Positions 1-8,850 of a stretch of 64,000 bases of DNA are shown here, piece after piece. Under the pieces are notes generated by a model. The model ran no database searches, was not told where the DNA came from, and worked only from the letters and a program-made list of their open reading frames with translations. Every line of letters starts with the position of its first letter. The first letter of the stretch is position 1. Source of the stretch: Pseudovibrio japonicus. Lineage in GTDB: Bacteria > Pseudomonadota > Alphaproteobacteria > Rhizobiales > Stappiaceae. The stretch lies in NCBI RefSeq assembly GCF_014651595.1, contig NZ_BMXE01000012.1, forward strand, positions 1-64,000, given 5' to 3'. A program made the translations under genes and the position numbers.

Positions 1-599
1 TATCAACCAACCAGCCTCAACAAACCACCCAAAAACCCCAGAAACAAGCCAATCACAAAACAAATCAGGCCCAATAATTAACAAAACCAAAATTTGCACA
101 GACATAGCGAAAACACCAAAACTTATACAAACCAAACCCAAGACAGAGCCAACCCGCGAAAGACCACTCCAAACGCCTGCTCTGATACTTCAGAGGACTA
201 CGTGTCGACCCCGCAAACGCCCCTGAGCTCGTTTGCGTCGGTTTGCGTTATTTGTGAGCTGAGACCCGTTAGCTTGCGTTCATATGTAGTGAGGCGAACG
301 GACAGCGCCATTCAACAGCAATTCCTAACAGAAACCGCCAGCAGCATCTTATTCCCCTCGCCCGCTACCAAAACCAGAACTTGTTCGAACAAGCAAAGTC
401 TGCACCTATCAAAACTTATCATCACCCAACGCAAATCTATCCCCCGCATCAGCAAATGCGCGAACAAACACTCACGCAGGTACCCATGAAGCAGCGAGCG
501 CTTACACTATATATGTAGGAAGGCACACCAGAACCCGCTCCTATCGGGCTTCCCCCTCTGAGATTTCCTGAAGACCTGGGCCGGACCACATGCCGTTTT
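1..599. other. Intergenic region, no gene recognised
   Basis: No convincing gene is seen. The first 180 bases are strikingly poor in G on the plus strand (mostly A and C). A perfect 14-bp palindrome, CTTGTTCGAACAAG, lies at 380-393 and could be a protein-binding site. An open frame at 94-489 is rejected: it has no ribosome-binding site and its product is rich in S, T, K and R with no domain character. The left neighbour is outside the window, so this may be the flank of an unseen gene or RNA operon. Confidence 0.4.
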
Positions 600-1457
600 C
601 TATAGAGGCGCATTCATTGGCCGGTTGGCGGTCCAGTCAAAGGTGCCTTGATCACGTTCACGAACGGCCTGCTTCCAGGACACATCTTCCGCGCGTTGCT
701 TGAAATTCATGCCTTCCGGACTGTGCCGTGTGATGCCATCGAAAAGCGTGGCGATCATCTGGGTCTGATGTAGCCCCATGGACTCGATCGCTTGGTTGAT
801 CATGAGCTTTTGCATCATCAGCTGATTGACGGGGATCCCGGCCATTCGCTCGGCGAGCCTCTCGACCTCATCATCAAGTTGGTCAGATGGTACTGCCTTA
901 TGGATCAACCCAATACGCTCCGCCTCGCGGCCATCAATCTTGTCGCCGGTCAACAACATGCGTTTCGCCCGCTCTGCACCAAGCCGGTAAACCCACATCG
1001 CGGTCGTTGGGCATCCCCAAACGCGAACGGGCATGTAACCGATATGAGCATCTTCGGCCATGACGATCAGATCGGAACAAAGGGCAATGTCCGAGCCACC
1101 CGCAACTGCATGGCCATGCACTTTTGCAATCACAGGCCGGTAGCTGCGCCATAATGACATAAACAGATCGGTATTCTGCTTCATGAAGGCATAGTCCTTC
1201 ATGGGATCCCATGGCATTTCCTGAACACCAGGATTGCTGCCCTCGGTCTCAGCATAGGCCGTTAGGTCATAGCCTGCACAAAAGGCAGGTCCGTTGCCGC
1301 CCAGCACAATAATATGCACGGTCTCATCCGAGTTAGCCCGCGCCACACAGGCTGCCAGCTCATGCGGAATATCCATATCGATGGCATTCATCACCTCTGG
1401 TCTGTTCAGTGTGATACGCGCAATGCGGCCATCTTTCTCATAAAGTACCTTAGCCAT
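600..1457 (-). CDS. Enoyl-CoA hydratase/isomerase (crotonase) family protein
   Basis: A 285-residue cytosolic protein of the crotonase superfamily, which acts on acyl-CoA thioesters through an oxyanion hole. The N-terminal pattern ITLNRPEVMNAID and the oxyanion-hole segments around PAFCAGYDL and HGHAVAGGSDIALCSD are clear. The two glutamates used by true enoyl-CoA hydratases appear to be missing: the first position is Asp (GGSDIAL) and the second lies in MPVRVWG, which has no Glu. It may therefore be an isomerase, hydrolase or other crotonase rather than a classical hydratase. The start at 1457 has GGGAGG close upstream. It is monocistronic or runs with the hydrolase upstream at 1563-2669, 105 bases away. 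It is separate from the leucine operon's own hydratase at 19640. Confidence 0.85.
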   Translation of the reverse strand: MAKVLYEKDGRIARITLNRPEVMNAIDMDIPHELAACVARANSDETVHIIVLGGNGPAFCAGYDLTAYAETEGSNPGVQEMPWDPMKDYAFMKQNTDLFMSLWRSYRPVIAKVHGHAVAGGSDIALCSDLIVMAEDAHIGYMPVRVWGCPTTAMWVYRLGAERAKRMLLTGDKIDGREAERIGLIHKAVPSDQLDDEVERLAERMAGIPVNQLMMQKLMINQAIESMGLHQTQMIATLFDGITRHSPEGMNFKQRAEDVSWKQAVRERDQGTFDWTANRPMNAPL

Positions 1458-1562
1458 GTCCCCTCCCAGTAACCACGCAACGATATCTCAGTGTTGTCTT
1501 GCAGCGGAATTGGCCAAAGGAAGTACCCGGCGACAGAACATGCTACCGGGTCTTGTCTGGTC

Positions 1563-2669
1563 TTAAAGCTTCAGCAGATTGGGCAGAGCAATACGCTCCA
1601 GCACCAGCTGTGGTGTGATCCATTGATCAGGACGACTGTAGGCACCTGCAAAAACAGTGATCACCACATCCAATGCCGGAATAACGAAGAGCCGTTGTCC
1701 ACCATTGCCAGCACCAGAGATAACCGGAAAGGCTTGGTTTGCGGCTGGCACAAAGTGCTCGGCCCAATACCATGAATTGCTGTACTGAGACCCGAAGGCG
1801 GTCCGCACCTGCGGTTTCAGATAGGTCGCCAGCCATTCTTGTGGCACAACCTGCTGCTCGTTCCATTTGCCCTCAGCCGCAACCATCTGGCCGATACGGG
1901 TCAGCCCCTCCGCAGTGAGGCGCAGGCCTGATGCGGGAGACGGCACACCATCCGAACCACGCATCCAATGAAACTGCGAGATTCCCAGCGGCGTAAATAA
2001 GTGCTCTTTTGCAAACTCTTCCAGATCTTGCCCGGTCCCTTTCGCAATCAAATAGCCCAGCAGAGCGGTGCAGCCTCCGTTGTAATGCCAGCGCACACCC
2101 GGCTGCTCAATAATCGGGCGCTCCAGAATAAAGCGGTACCTGTCAGGAGCGTTTTCCATCATGATCTCGCTGTTGCGCGGATCGTAATAAGGAAGGTCTT
2201 CGTTCCACTCCGTGCCAAGCGTCATGTTAAGTGCATTGCCGACAGTCCAGCTCGCACGTTGCGGGTCTTCTTTCAAATGTGCATAATCAGGGAAGGCATC
2301 CAGCAACGGCGCATCAGGAGCAGGCACCTTGCCCATGCTCAATGCAATCCCGTAAAGCAGGCTCGTGATGCTCTTGGTAACAGACCGCAAATCATGCAGC
2401 GTGTCACCTTGAAATCTCACGGTGCCCAGATCATCTGCCCAAGCAAAATCTGGCCCTTCAAAAAACTGCTCAAAAACCACTTTGTCGCCATGTGCAATCA
2501 TAACACCGTGCAGATCCGTCAATAGTCCGGATCGGATACCCAGCTCCAGCTTTTCAGCAAGATCACCAGCGGTGGTAAATTGCCCCTGAGCCTGAGCTGC
2601 GCCGGCCCCAGCAGCCAAGGTTATGCTTCCAACTGCCATTTTCAGCATACTCCGTCTATTCATTGCCAT
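1563..2669 (-). CDS. Tat-exported serine hydrolase (beta-lactamase/esterase fold)
   Basis: 368 residues. The first 28 residues form a twin-arginine signal (NRRSMLK followed by a hydrophobic stretch and AQAQ), so the enzyme is probably exported folded. The catalytic S-x-x-K motif is SVTK at residues 96-99. The second motif reads Y-N-G in HYNGGCTALLG, where class C beta-lactamases have Y-x-N. The C-terminal third contains SGAGNGGQRLFVIP, matching the glycine-rich strand of the penicillin-binding fold. Such proteins (EstB, 6-aminohexanoate-dimer hydrolase and relatives) hydrolyse esters or amides; the substrate cannot be read from sequence. An antibiotic-resistance role is not supported. The start could be at 2669 or two codons downstream. 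Confidence 0.85.
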   Translation of the reverse strand: MAMNRRSMLKMAVGSITLAAGAGAAQAQGQFTTAGDLAEKLELGIRSGLLTDLHGVMIAHGDKVVFEQFFEGPDFAWADDLGTVRFQGDTLHDLRSVTKSITSLLYGIALSMGKVPAPDAPLLDAFPDYAHLKEDPQRASWTVGNALNMTLGTEWNEDLPYYDPRNSEIMMENAPDRYRFILERPIIEQPGVRWHYNGGCTALLGYLIAKGTGQDLEEFAKEHLFTPLGISQFHWMRGSDGVPSPASGLRLTAEGLTRIGQMVAAEGKWNEQQVVPQEWLATYLKPQVRTAFGSQYSNSWYWAEHFVPAANQAFPVISGAGNGGQRLFVIPALDVVITVFAGAYSRPDQWITPQLVLERIALPNLLKL

Positions 2670-2838
2670 TTAAATGCCCCGTATTCCACCTGAAGTCCCG
2701 AGCCATTCGAGTTCAGCCAAGACAGGCCTGATGACGGATGCAGGATCGAGATAACAGCAGAATTTCCAATCAAAATACTAATATTCTTTCGTGAGTCTCC
2801 AAACCGAAAACCCAAAGAAAACGCCGCAAAGAATTCAC

Positions 2839-5800
2839 CTATAAGTCCAGTTGGAGTTCCCCTCCTTCATCCTTTGCGCGCGAGCAGCACAGTACCAGAG
2901 TGTCTTCCTTCGCTTTTCCGCTCAGCACAAAATCGCGATGGTCCACCTCTCCGCCACTGTACCTGGCAGTGCACACTCCACAAATGCCGTCAGAACACTT
3001 GGTCGGAACTGCAATCCCCTTCTTGTTAAGCACATCCGCAATGCTCAAATCTTGCGGAATTTCAATTCGCTCACCGGTCGAGGACAACTTCACAAAGAAG
3101 CTTTTGTTGATGTAGTCGCCCTGATCTGGAACCGAGAAATACTCTTTATGGAGGCTCTCCTCTGCCCAGCCATGTGCAGCAGCTGTATCCAGCACCCCAT
3201 CCATGAAGACATCCGGGCCACAGGTGTAAACGTGGTACCCCTCTTCATAGAGTGCGAGAATAGAATCCAGATCCGCGCGTGTTCCCTCACTTGAACAATG
3301 GATGAAAGCCCTATCGGCCCATGGTGCACCCTGAATTTCTTCAATAAAACCGGCTTTGTGACGGTGACGGAAGCAATAATGCAGCTCAAAAGGCTTCCCT
3401 AGCGCATGCAAACGATGCGCCATGGCGATCATGGGCGTCACGCCAATCCCACCACCAAAGAGCAGTGTTTTCTTGGCCCCTTCATGCAGCGGGAAGTGGT
3501 TGATTGGTTTGGAAATGAAGACCCGACGCCCTTCATGGAAGATCCGGTGCATCAAGGCGGAGCCGCCTCGTCCTTCTTTTTCTTCCAAAACACCTATTAC
3601 ATACTTGCTGCTATCGGCCGGATCGCCCGCCAGCGAATACTGGCGCAAAAACTCAGGCGCCACCACCACATCAATATGCGCGCCTGCCTCAAACACCGGC
3701 AAAGGTGAGCCGTCATCCAGCATAAACTCGTAGCGTGAAACGCCCTCCGCCTCGGCCTTCACCTTGGAAAGGCGAACCGCCAAAACAGGCGATGAACTCG
3801 CGCTCACCTTATAGACTGGAGCCAGATCGTTGGATCCAGAAGCAAGCCGCGCCTTATACTCATCTGCAGAAATCATAGCCTGATAGGCTTTGATCCCCGC
3901 CTCCCGATCCATCATGAACGGGAACGGCCACGGGTGTGGCGCAAGATTAGCGGGGTAAACCGCCAGTGTCTGGTCTTCGTATTTTAGATCAAGATCCAGC
4001 TGCAACTCACGCGCATTGGTCTCCTCTGCAATCACGTAATGGCCATCGCCACTGGCAACCAAATCCCACCACCACTTTTTGACCGGGTTGATGGACCCAT
4101 TGCCAAGTTTGTCATCCAGCTTGGCAAGAAATTTGGCAGAAGAGGGCATCTTCATTGCTGTCCAACGGAACGGCGCTTCACTAAAGATCCCCTCAAGGTT
4201 CCACGGACACGTTTTCATGCAGCGGCCACACAACGATCCCGCAGGTTGCGAAACCCGGTAACGCGCACACTTTTCTGAGTCCGACTTCCAGATTTCGTAG
4301 CCGTTGAACATACGCTTTGGCCCAGCAGTGATCGCGCCAGACGGGCACTCGCGCGCGCACTTGTTGCAACTCTCGCAAAAGCGCTGCAAACCGAAGTCGA
4401 TTGGCTTGTCGTAGGTGAAAGGCATATCCGTCGTCACCACGCCGGACTTCAGGCGTGGACCAAGATAAGGGTTCAAAATAACCTCACCAATCCGGCTCAC
4501 CTCACCAAGACCGGAAAGCAGCAGCAACGGCGGCTGCAAAACCTCGCCGTCAACAACAGAGTGGCAACGAGCCGGATAACCCAGACGGCGGATTTGCTCA
4601 GCAACAATGCCGCCAATGATAGAGGTGCGCAAATACGCCCGCATAGACTGGGCACCGGAAATCCAATCATCCCCACTGGCACCCTCCATGGTCTCATGGC
4701 CCTGATCCACCAGAATAGAAATCGCATTCTTGTGGTACGGCGTAATCGGCTCGCCGCGCGCGTCATGAGAGTAGTACGCGTAATCGGGACAGCGGGACAG
4801 CCCGACCGCATCCGCACCGAGGAAATAGAGTGCCGACTTCACATTTGCCGCATTCTTATCTGCGTCCTTCGCAGTTACGGAGACCTCTGGCGCAGTGTCG
4901 CCGTCTTGCAGCAGGATCAACGCGGCAAGTGCGCGGCGGGCGCAGTATCCCATCGGGTTCTTGGCAAGATAACCGCCATTCTTGGCAGCCTCTTGAAGCG
5001 GCTTCCCCATATCGCCAAACAGAGCACGCGCAAACATGTCCGTACGTTTAGGAACGCGCGGCACGCGAGGCTCATCGATAAAGGTCGTCGTCTCTTCGAC
5101 CCGCTTGATCTTCTCAAACGGAAACGCCCCCATATGGTAGTCACGGTTCTCAAACGGCTTGCGATTGAAGGCATTCTTAAACGTGCCCATACCCAACTGC
5201 CAAGCCGGGCCGTGAGAACTCCAGGTATCAGAGAGAGTACGCGGCGCAAGTGGCTGATCGGGCGCCAGCTCAAGCGTGGTGGTCACAGCAGCCAACGTAA
5301 ACTCGCGGCCGACATACGGGTTAGAGACAACCGCCTCGCCGTCCTTCTCGAGCACCTCCACCAGCCCGGCAGACACAGCGAGCCGGTTCAAGTCCACATC
5401 CGCGCTGCTCGTTGTATGCGCACGCGCCTCAACACCCAGCAGCCGCAAATAGTTGGCCAGAACCACGGCAACCTCCGCGGCGCGAATGGCAGAGCGCTGC
5501 TCGCAAGTGCCCGCGATCCAGTCCCCACCCGGCTCATTCATCCTGGGCTCGCGCGGATGTTCCATCAACACAACAAGCGCTGAGCCGTGATGGGTCACAG
5601 GTCCGGGGATCGCAGCCGCACTATCGCGCACATCCGCCATAGTCACATCAATACCGGCCGCCAGCGTCTTGGGTTGGAAAGTCTGCAGATCTTTCGCCAG
5701 CTTATCCAGATCAGGATTGCGCAGCGGTTGCGCCAGAAAATGCTCGGGAACCAGATCACAGGTCCCCATCATCGTCGCATCAAAGAAGTACCCAGCGGCC

Positions 5801-6063
5801 TTAAGGTGGTTGGCGCGCTCCTGCGGATCATCTGGGATCTCGGAGAGCTTGGCGTTGTGCGCCCCATCCCGGATCGCATCCATGACAGCGCTGAACGACG
5901 CCATTGAGTTACTCAGGATCTCCGGATTGTCTGCTTGAGAATAAACCGTCGGCTTGACCTTGGGCACCCGCTCCAGATCGGCGGCGCCCTGCATCCGCTT
6001 CAAGCGTTCAGAAGGATACGGCCCAAGATGAACCGCTCTGTTCTTATAGGAAAACAGACGCAT
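2839..6063 (-). CDS. Self-sufficient reductive dehalogenase: RdhA fused to a flavin/2Fe-2S reductase
   Basis: About 1074 residues, starting at 6063 because GGAGGGAG lies just upstream; an in-frame codon 33 bases earlier lacks this. Two RdhA-like lobes come first. Lobe 1 (about 1-300) and lobe 2 (about 305-640) share HLGPYPSERLKR/HMGAFPFEKIKR, GGDWIAG/GDDWISG and SNPYVG/LNPYLG. Lobe 2 ends with two Fe-S motifs, CESCNKCARECP near 562 and CARYRVSQ...CGRCMKTCP near 601-621. From about 757 a phthalate-dioxygenase-reductase module follows: RQYSLAG (flavin), GGGIGVTPM and YTCGPD (NAD(P)H), and CSDGICGVC with a distal Cys (2Fe-2S, 1024-1060). There is no Tat signal, so it is cytosolic, like the catabolic cobalamin enzymes BhbA of Comamonas and NpRdhA of Nitratireductor, which remove halogens from phenolics using NAD(P)H. 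The substrate is unknown. A respiratory role is unlikely, since no RdhB membrane anchor or signal peptide is present. Confidence 0.9.
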   Translation of the reverse strand: MRLFSYKNRAVHLGPYPSERLKRMQGAADLERVPKVKPTVYSQADNPEILSNSMASFSAVMDAIRDGAHNAKLSEIPDDPQERANHLKAAGYFFDATMMGTCDLVPEHFLAQPLRNPDLDKLAKDLQTFQPKTLAAGIDVTMADVRDSAAAIPGPVTHHGSALVVLMEHPREPRMNEPGGDWIAGTCEQRSAIRAAEVAVVLANYLRLLGVEARAHTTSSADVDLNRLAVSAGLVEVLEKDGEAVVSNPYVGREFTLAAVTTTLELAPDQPLAPRTLSDTWSSHGPAWQLGMGTFKNAFNRKPFENRDYHMGAFPFEKIKRVEETTTFIDEPRVPRVPKRTDMFARALFGDMGKPLQEAAKNGGYLAKNPMGYCARRALAALILLQDGDTAPEVSVTAKDADKNAANVKSALYFLGADAVGLSRCPDYAYYSHDARGEPITPYHKNAISILVDQGHETMEGASGDDWISGAQSMRAYLRTSIIGGIVAEQIRRLGYPARCHSVVDGEVLQPPLLLLSGLGEVSRIGEVILNPYLGPRLKSGVVTTDMPFTYDKPIDFGLQRFCESCNKCARECPSGAITAGPKRMFNGYEIWKSDSEKCARYRVSQPAGSLCGRCMKTCPWNLEGIFSEAPFRWTAMKMPSSAKFLAKLDDKLGNGSINPVKKWWWDLVASGDGHYVIAEETNARELQLDLDLKYEDQTLAVYPANLAPHPWPFPFMMDREAGIKAYQAMISADEYKARLASGSNDLAPVYKVSASSSPVLAVRLSKVKAEAEGVSRYEFMLDDGSPLPVFEAGAHIDVVVAPEFLRQYSLAGDPADSSKYVIGVLEEKEGRGGSALMHRIFHEGRRVFISKPINHFPLHEGAKKTLLFGGGIGVTPMIAMAHRLHALGKPFELHYCFRHRHKAGFIEEIQGAPWADRAFIHCSSEGTRADLDSILALYEEGYHVYTCGPDVFMDGVLDTAAAHGWAEESLHKEYFSVPDQGDYINKSFFVKLSSTGERIEIPQDLSIADVLNKKGIAVPTKCSDGICGVCTARYSGGEVDHRDFVLSGKAKEDTLVLCCSRAKDEGGELQLDL

Positions 6064-6325
6064 GTAACTCCCTCCCTCAGCCGGTCCGCCTAGCAAGGCA
6101 TCTTATTCCGGCTGTATGCACCTTTAACAGCAGCCCAGCCCTCCCCGACCAAACTACTGTGAAATTTTGTCAATCAAGTCATAGTTATTGGTGAAGTGCT
6201 GTCAACAATAAGCGCGTACATCACTGCGATTTGAAACAAAGCGACCCGGAAGGCATGAGCCATCCGGGCCAGTTGCCTACCAGGAGAGTTCGGCAGGCTG
6301 GTTGTTATTTTTGTTATTAGCGCTT

Positions 6326-7801
6326 TTAGGCTTCGGCCAGTTCCAGCTCAGCAAGATCCGCCAGATCCAGCCCAAGAGCGGTCGCAACACCCTGCCCATA
6401 CGCAGGGTCCGCCTTGTAGCAGTTCCGGATATGGCGGTGTTGTATCTCAATCCGCGCACCACCAACGGAACGGGCCGTGTTCTCAAATAGAACCTGCTGC
6501 TGCTCCGGGCTCATCAGGCGGAACAAGGCACGCGGCTGGGAGTAATAGTCATCGTCTTCACGATGGTTCCAGTGATCTGCCGTACCCTCAATCGAGAGCG
6601 GCGGTTCAGAAAAGTCAGGCTGCTCCTGCCATTCCCCATGCATGTTCGGCTCATATCCGATGCGCGAACCAGAATTGCCATCAACCCGCATCGCTCCATC
6701 GCGGTGATAGGAATGGAACGGACAACGCGGCGCATTCACCGGAATTTGCGAATGGTTCACGCCCAACCGATAGCGCTGAGTGTCACCATAAGAGAACAAG
6801 CGCCCCTGAAGCATTTTGTCTGGAGAGAAGCTGATACCGGGCACAACGGAGGACGGAGCAAAGGCAGATTGCTCAACTTCAGCATGATAGTTGTCCGGGT
6901 TCCGGTTCAACTCCAGCTCACCCACTTCAATCAGCGGATAATCAGCATGCGGCCAGACTTTGGTCAGATCAAACGGGTTGATGTGGTAACTGCCAGCATC
7001 CTTTTCCGGCATAATCTGAACAAACAGCGTCCATTTCGGGAAATCACCGTTCTCGATGCTTTCATAAAGATCCCGCTGATGGCTCTCACGATCACCAGCA
7101 ACAATCTGCGCCGCTTCCTCGTCGGTTAAGTTCTTGATCCCCTGCTTGGTTTTGAAGTGGAACTTCACCCAGAAACGCTCATTATCAGCATTGATAAAGC
7201 TGAAGGTGTGACTGCCAAATCCATCCATATGGCGGTAGGTTGCCGGAATGCCTCGATCTGACATCACGATGGTCACCTGATGCAGAGCCTCCGGCAGATT
7301 GGTCCAGAAATCCCAATTATTGTCAGCACTGCGCATATTGGTACGAGGGTCGCGTTTCACCGCATGGTTCAGATCCGGAAACTTCAGCGGGTCGCGGAGG
7401 AAAAACACCGGAGTGTTGTTGCCCACCAGATCCCAGTTTCCCTCTTCAGTATAGAACTTCAGAGCAAAGCCACGGATGTCACGCTCGGCATCTGCCGCGC
7501 CGCGCTCACCGGCTACTGTAGAAAACCGCAGGAAGGTCTCAGTCTTTTTGCCAACCTCGGAAAACAACTTAGCGCGGGTGTACTTCGTAATGTCGTGGGT
7601 GACCGTAAACGTCCCGTATGCAGCAGACCCCTTGGCATGCATGCGGCGCTCAGGAATGACCTCCCGATCAAAATGCGCCATTTTCTCAAGAAACCACACG
7701 TCTTGGAGCAAAGCCGGACCGCGCGCTCCTGCAGTCATGATGTTCTGATTGTCCGGCACCGGTGCACCAAAGGAAGTTGTCAATCTGCGTTTGTCAGTCA
7801 T
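6326..7801 (-). CDS. katA: Monofunctional haem catalase
   Basis: 491 residues from the preferred start at 7801, which has GAGGAG about eight bases upstream; the frame extends 25 codons further without homology-like sequence. It decomposes H2O2 to water and oxygen. The distal-pocket His is in [12 protein letters not shown] (residue 55), the catalytic Asn region is [11 protein letters not shown], and the proximal haem ligand Tyr lies in [14 protein letters not shown]. The length suits a small-subunit (clade 3) catalase. It is divergent from oxyR with about 100 bases between, the classic arrangement in which OxyR activates the catalase gene. The dehalogenase upstream in map order is a separate unit. 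Confidence 0.96.
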   Translation of the reverse strand: MTDKRRLTTSFGAPVPDNQNIMTAGARGPALLQDVWFLEKMAHFDREVIPERRMHAKGSAAYGTFTVTHDITKYTRAKLFSEVGKKTETFLRFSTVAGERGAADAERDIRGFALKFYTEEGNWDLVGNNTPVFFLRDPLKFPDLNHAVKRDPRTNMRSADNNWDFWTNLPEALHQVTIVMSDRGIPATYRHMDGFGSHTFSFINADNERFWVKFHFKTKQGIKNLTDEEAAQIVAGDRESHQRDLYESIENGDFPKWTLFVQIMPEKDAGSYHINPFDLTKVWPHADYPLIEVGELELNRNPDNYHAEVEQSAFAPSSVVPGISFSPDKMLQGRLFSYGDTQRYRLGVNHSQIPVNAPRCPFHSYHRDGAMRVDGNSGSRIGYEPNMHGEWQEQPDFSEPPLSIEGTADHWNHREDDDYYSQPRALFRLMSPEQQQVLFENTARSVGGARIEIQHRHIRNCYKADPAYGQGVATALGLDLADLAELELAEA

Positions 7802-7862
7802 AGGGGGTCTCCTCAAATTCAGTAGGTCCTTTCTACGCTTGCGTTTTTCCAATGTAAAAGTT

Positions 7863-7895
7863 ATTGTTTTTATCAATACGATAAGAAAAATCTAT
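7863..7895. promoter_or_regulatory. Putative OxyR-binding region between katA and oxyR
   Basis: Two 15-bp elements of the form tetranucleotide-N7-tetranucleotide occur in tandem: ATTG-N7-CAAT at 7863-7877 (perfect dyad, T-N11-A type) and ATAA-N7-CTAT at 7881-7895. OxyR typically contacts four such ATAG/CTAT half-sites, but the classical centre-to-centre spacing is 22 bp and here it is 18 bp. The site is therefore assigned mainly on position and half-site resemblance. It abuts the oxyR ribosome-binding site, consistent with autorepression. Confidence 0.4.
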
Positions 7896-7905
7896 GAGAG
7901 GTAAG

Positions 7906-8835
7906 ATGGCTTCCTTAAGAGGGCTCTCCCTTCGGGATTTGGAATACACGCAGACAATCGCCAATGAGGGACACTTTGGGCGAGCCGCTGCGCTCTGCGG
8001 CGTGTCTCAACCCGCCATCAGTTCTCAGATCCAGAAACTCGAAGCCCGCATCGGATTTCCCATATTCGAGCGTCAGGGCAAGAGCATTTCTGTCACCGAA
8101 AATGGCCGGATCTTTCTGGCCAAAGCCGAAACAATTCTGAACGAAGCTCGCGAACTTCTTGAGCTCTCCTCCAGCCTGACATCCCCTATGGAAGGAGAAC
8201 TGCGCCTTGGGGTCATCCCCACGCTGGGACCCTATCTTCTGCCGCTCGTGCTCAAGTCCATCAAAAACGCGTATCCAAAACTACACCTCTCACTCATTGA
8301 AGAACCAACAAGTGTTCTGGAACAAATGCTTACAGACCGAAAGCTGGACATCATGGTGTTGGCAACGGAACCAAATTCAAGCAACTGTGGAATGGTTGAG
8401 CTGTTCTTCGAGCCCTACTTTTTTGCCAGCCCCTCAACGGAGGGCCTTGAGCAAGGCGCACCGGTTTCGTGGTCAAAGATCAAAAACACCAAGCTCGTCC
8501 TACTCACGGAAGAGCACTGCATGCGCAGTCAGACAATCGCCCTGTGCCATTTGATAGATGACCCCGGTCAGCGCATGGCAAGCAGTCTGGAAATGCTTCG
8601 CCAGATGGTCGCCCTTGGTGACGGCGCTGCTCTCCTGCCAGCTCTATCCGTAAATGGTCCCGATCTCTTCGGCGGCTTGGTCACCACCCATCCAATTTCT
8701 GATGGAAAATTCGGACGCACCATCTCCTTGCAGTTCAGAAACAGTGATCCAAGAGCAAATCATCTAAAACGCTTCGGAGAATTTCTGGCAGCACAGATGG
8801 ACGCTCCGGCCATGCAAAAGCACCTCAATCTATAA
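7906..8835 (+). CDS. oxyR: Hydrogen peroxide sensor, LysR-type regulator OxyR
   Basis: 309 residues. The start at 7906 is preferred over 7894 because GAGAGG (7896-7901) sits four bases before it. The N-terminal winged helix (SLRDLEYTQTIANEGHFGRAAALCGVSQPAIS) is typical of LysR regulators and is followed by the linker helix and a substrate-binding-like domain. The redox pair of OxyR is conserved as C205 and C214 in HCMRSQTIALC; H2O2 oxidises it to a disulfide that switches on antioxidant genes. Its divergent partner is catalase. It converges on the LuxR-type gene with only 15 bases between stops. Confidence 0.95.
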   Translation: MASLRGLSLRDLEYTQTIANEGHFGRAAALCGVSQPAISSQIQKLEARIGFPIFERQGKSISVTENGRIFLAKAETILNEARELLELSSSLTSPMEGELRLGVIPTLGPYLLPLVLKSIKNAYPKLHLSLIEEPTSVLEQMLTDRKLDIMVLATEPNSSNCGMVELFFEPYFFASPSTEGLEQGAPVSWSKIKNTKLVLLTEEHCMRSQTIALCHLIDDPGQRMASSLEMLRQMVALGDGAALLPALSVNGPDLFGGLVTTHPISDGKFGRTISLQFRNSDPRANHLKRFGEFLAAQMDAPAMQKHLNL

Positions 8836-8850
8836 GGCCTGCCCGAGCAC

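Noticed and set aside
94-489. 131-codon open frame in the left flank
   Set aside because: No ribosome-binding site, no domain, low-complexity composition; likely chance in a stop-poor C/A-rich strand.
2839-6063. Respiratory (organohalide-respiring) RdhA
   Set aside because: No Tat signal, no rdhB anchor gene, and the fused NAD(P)H reductase points to a cytosolic catabolic enzyme.
6064-6325. FNR box upstream of the dehalogenase
   Set aside because: Only partial TTGTC/ATCAA matches with the wrong spacing were found.
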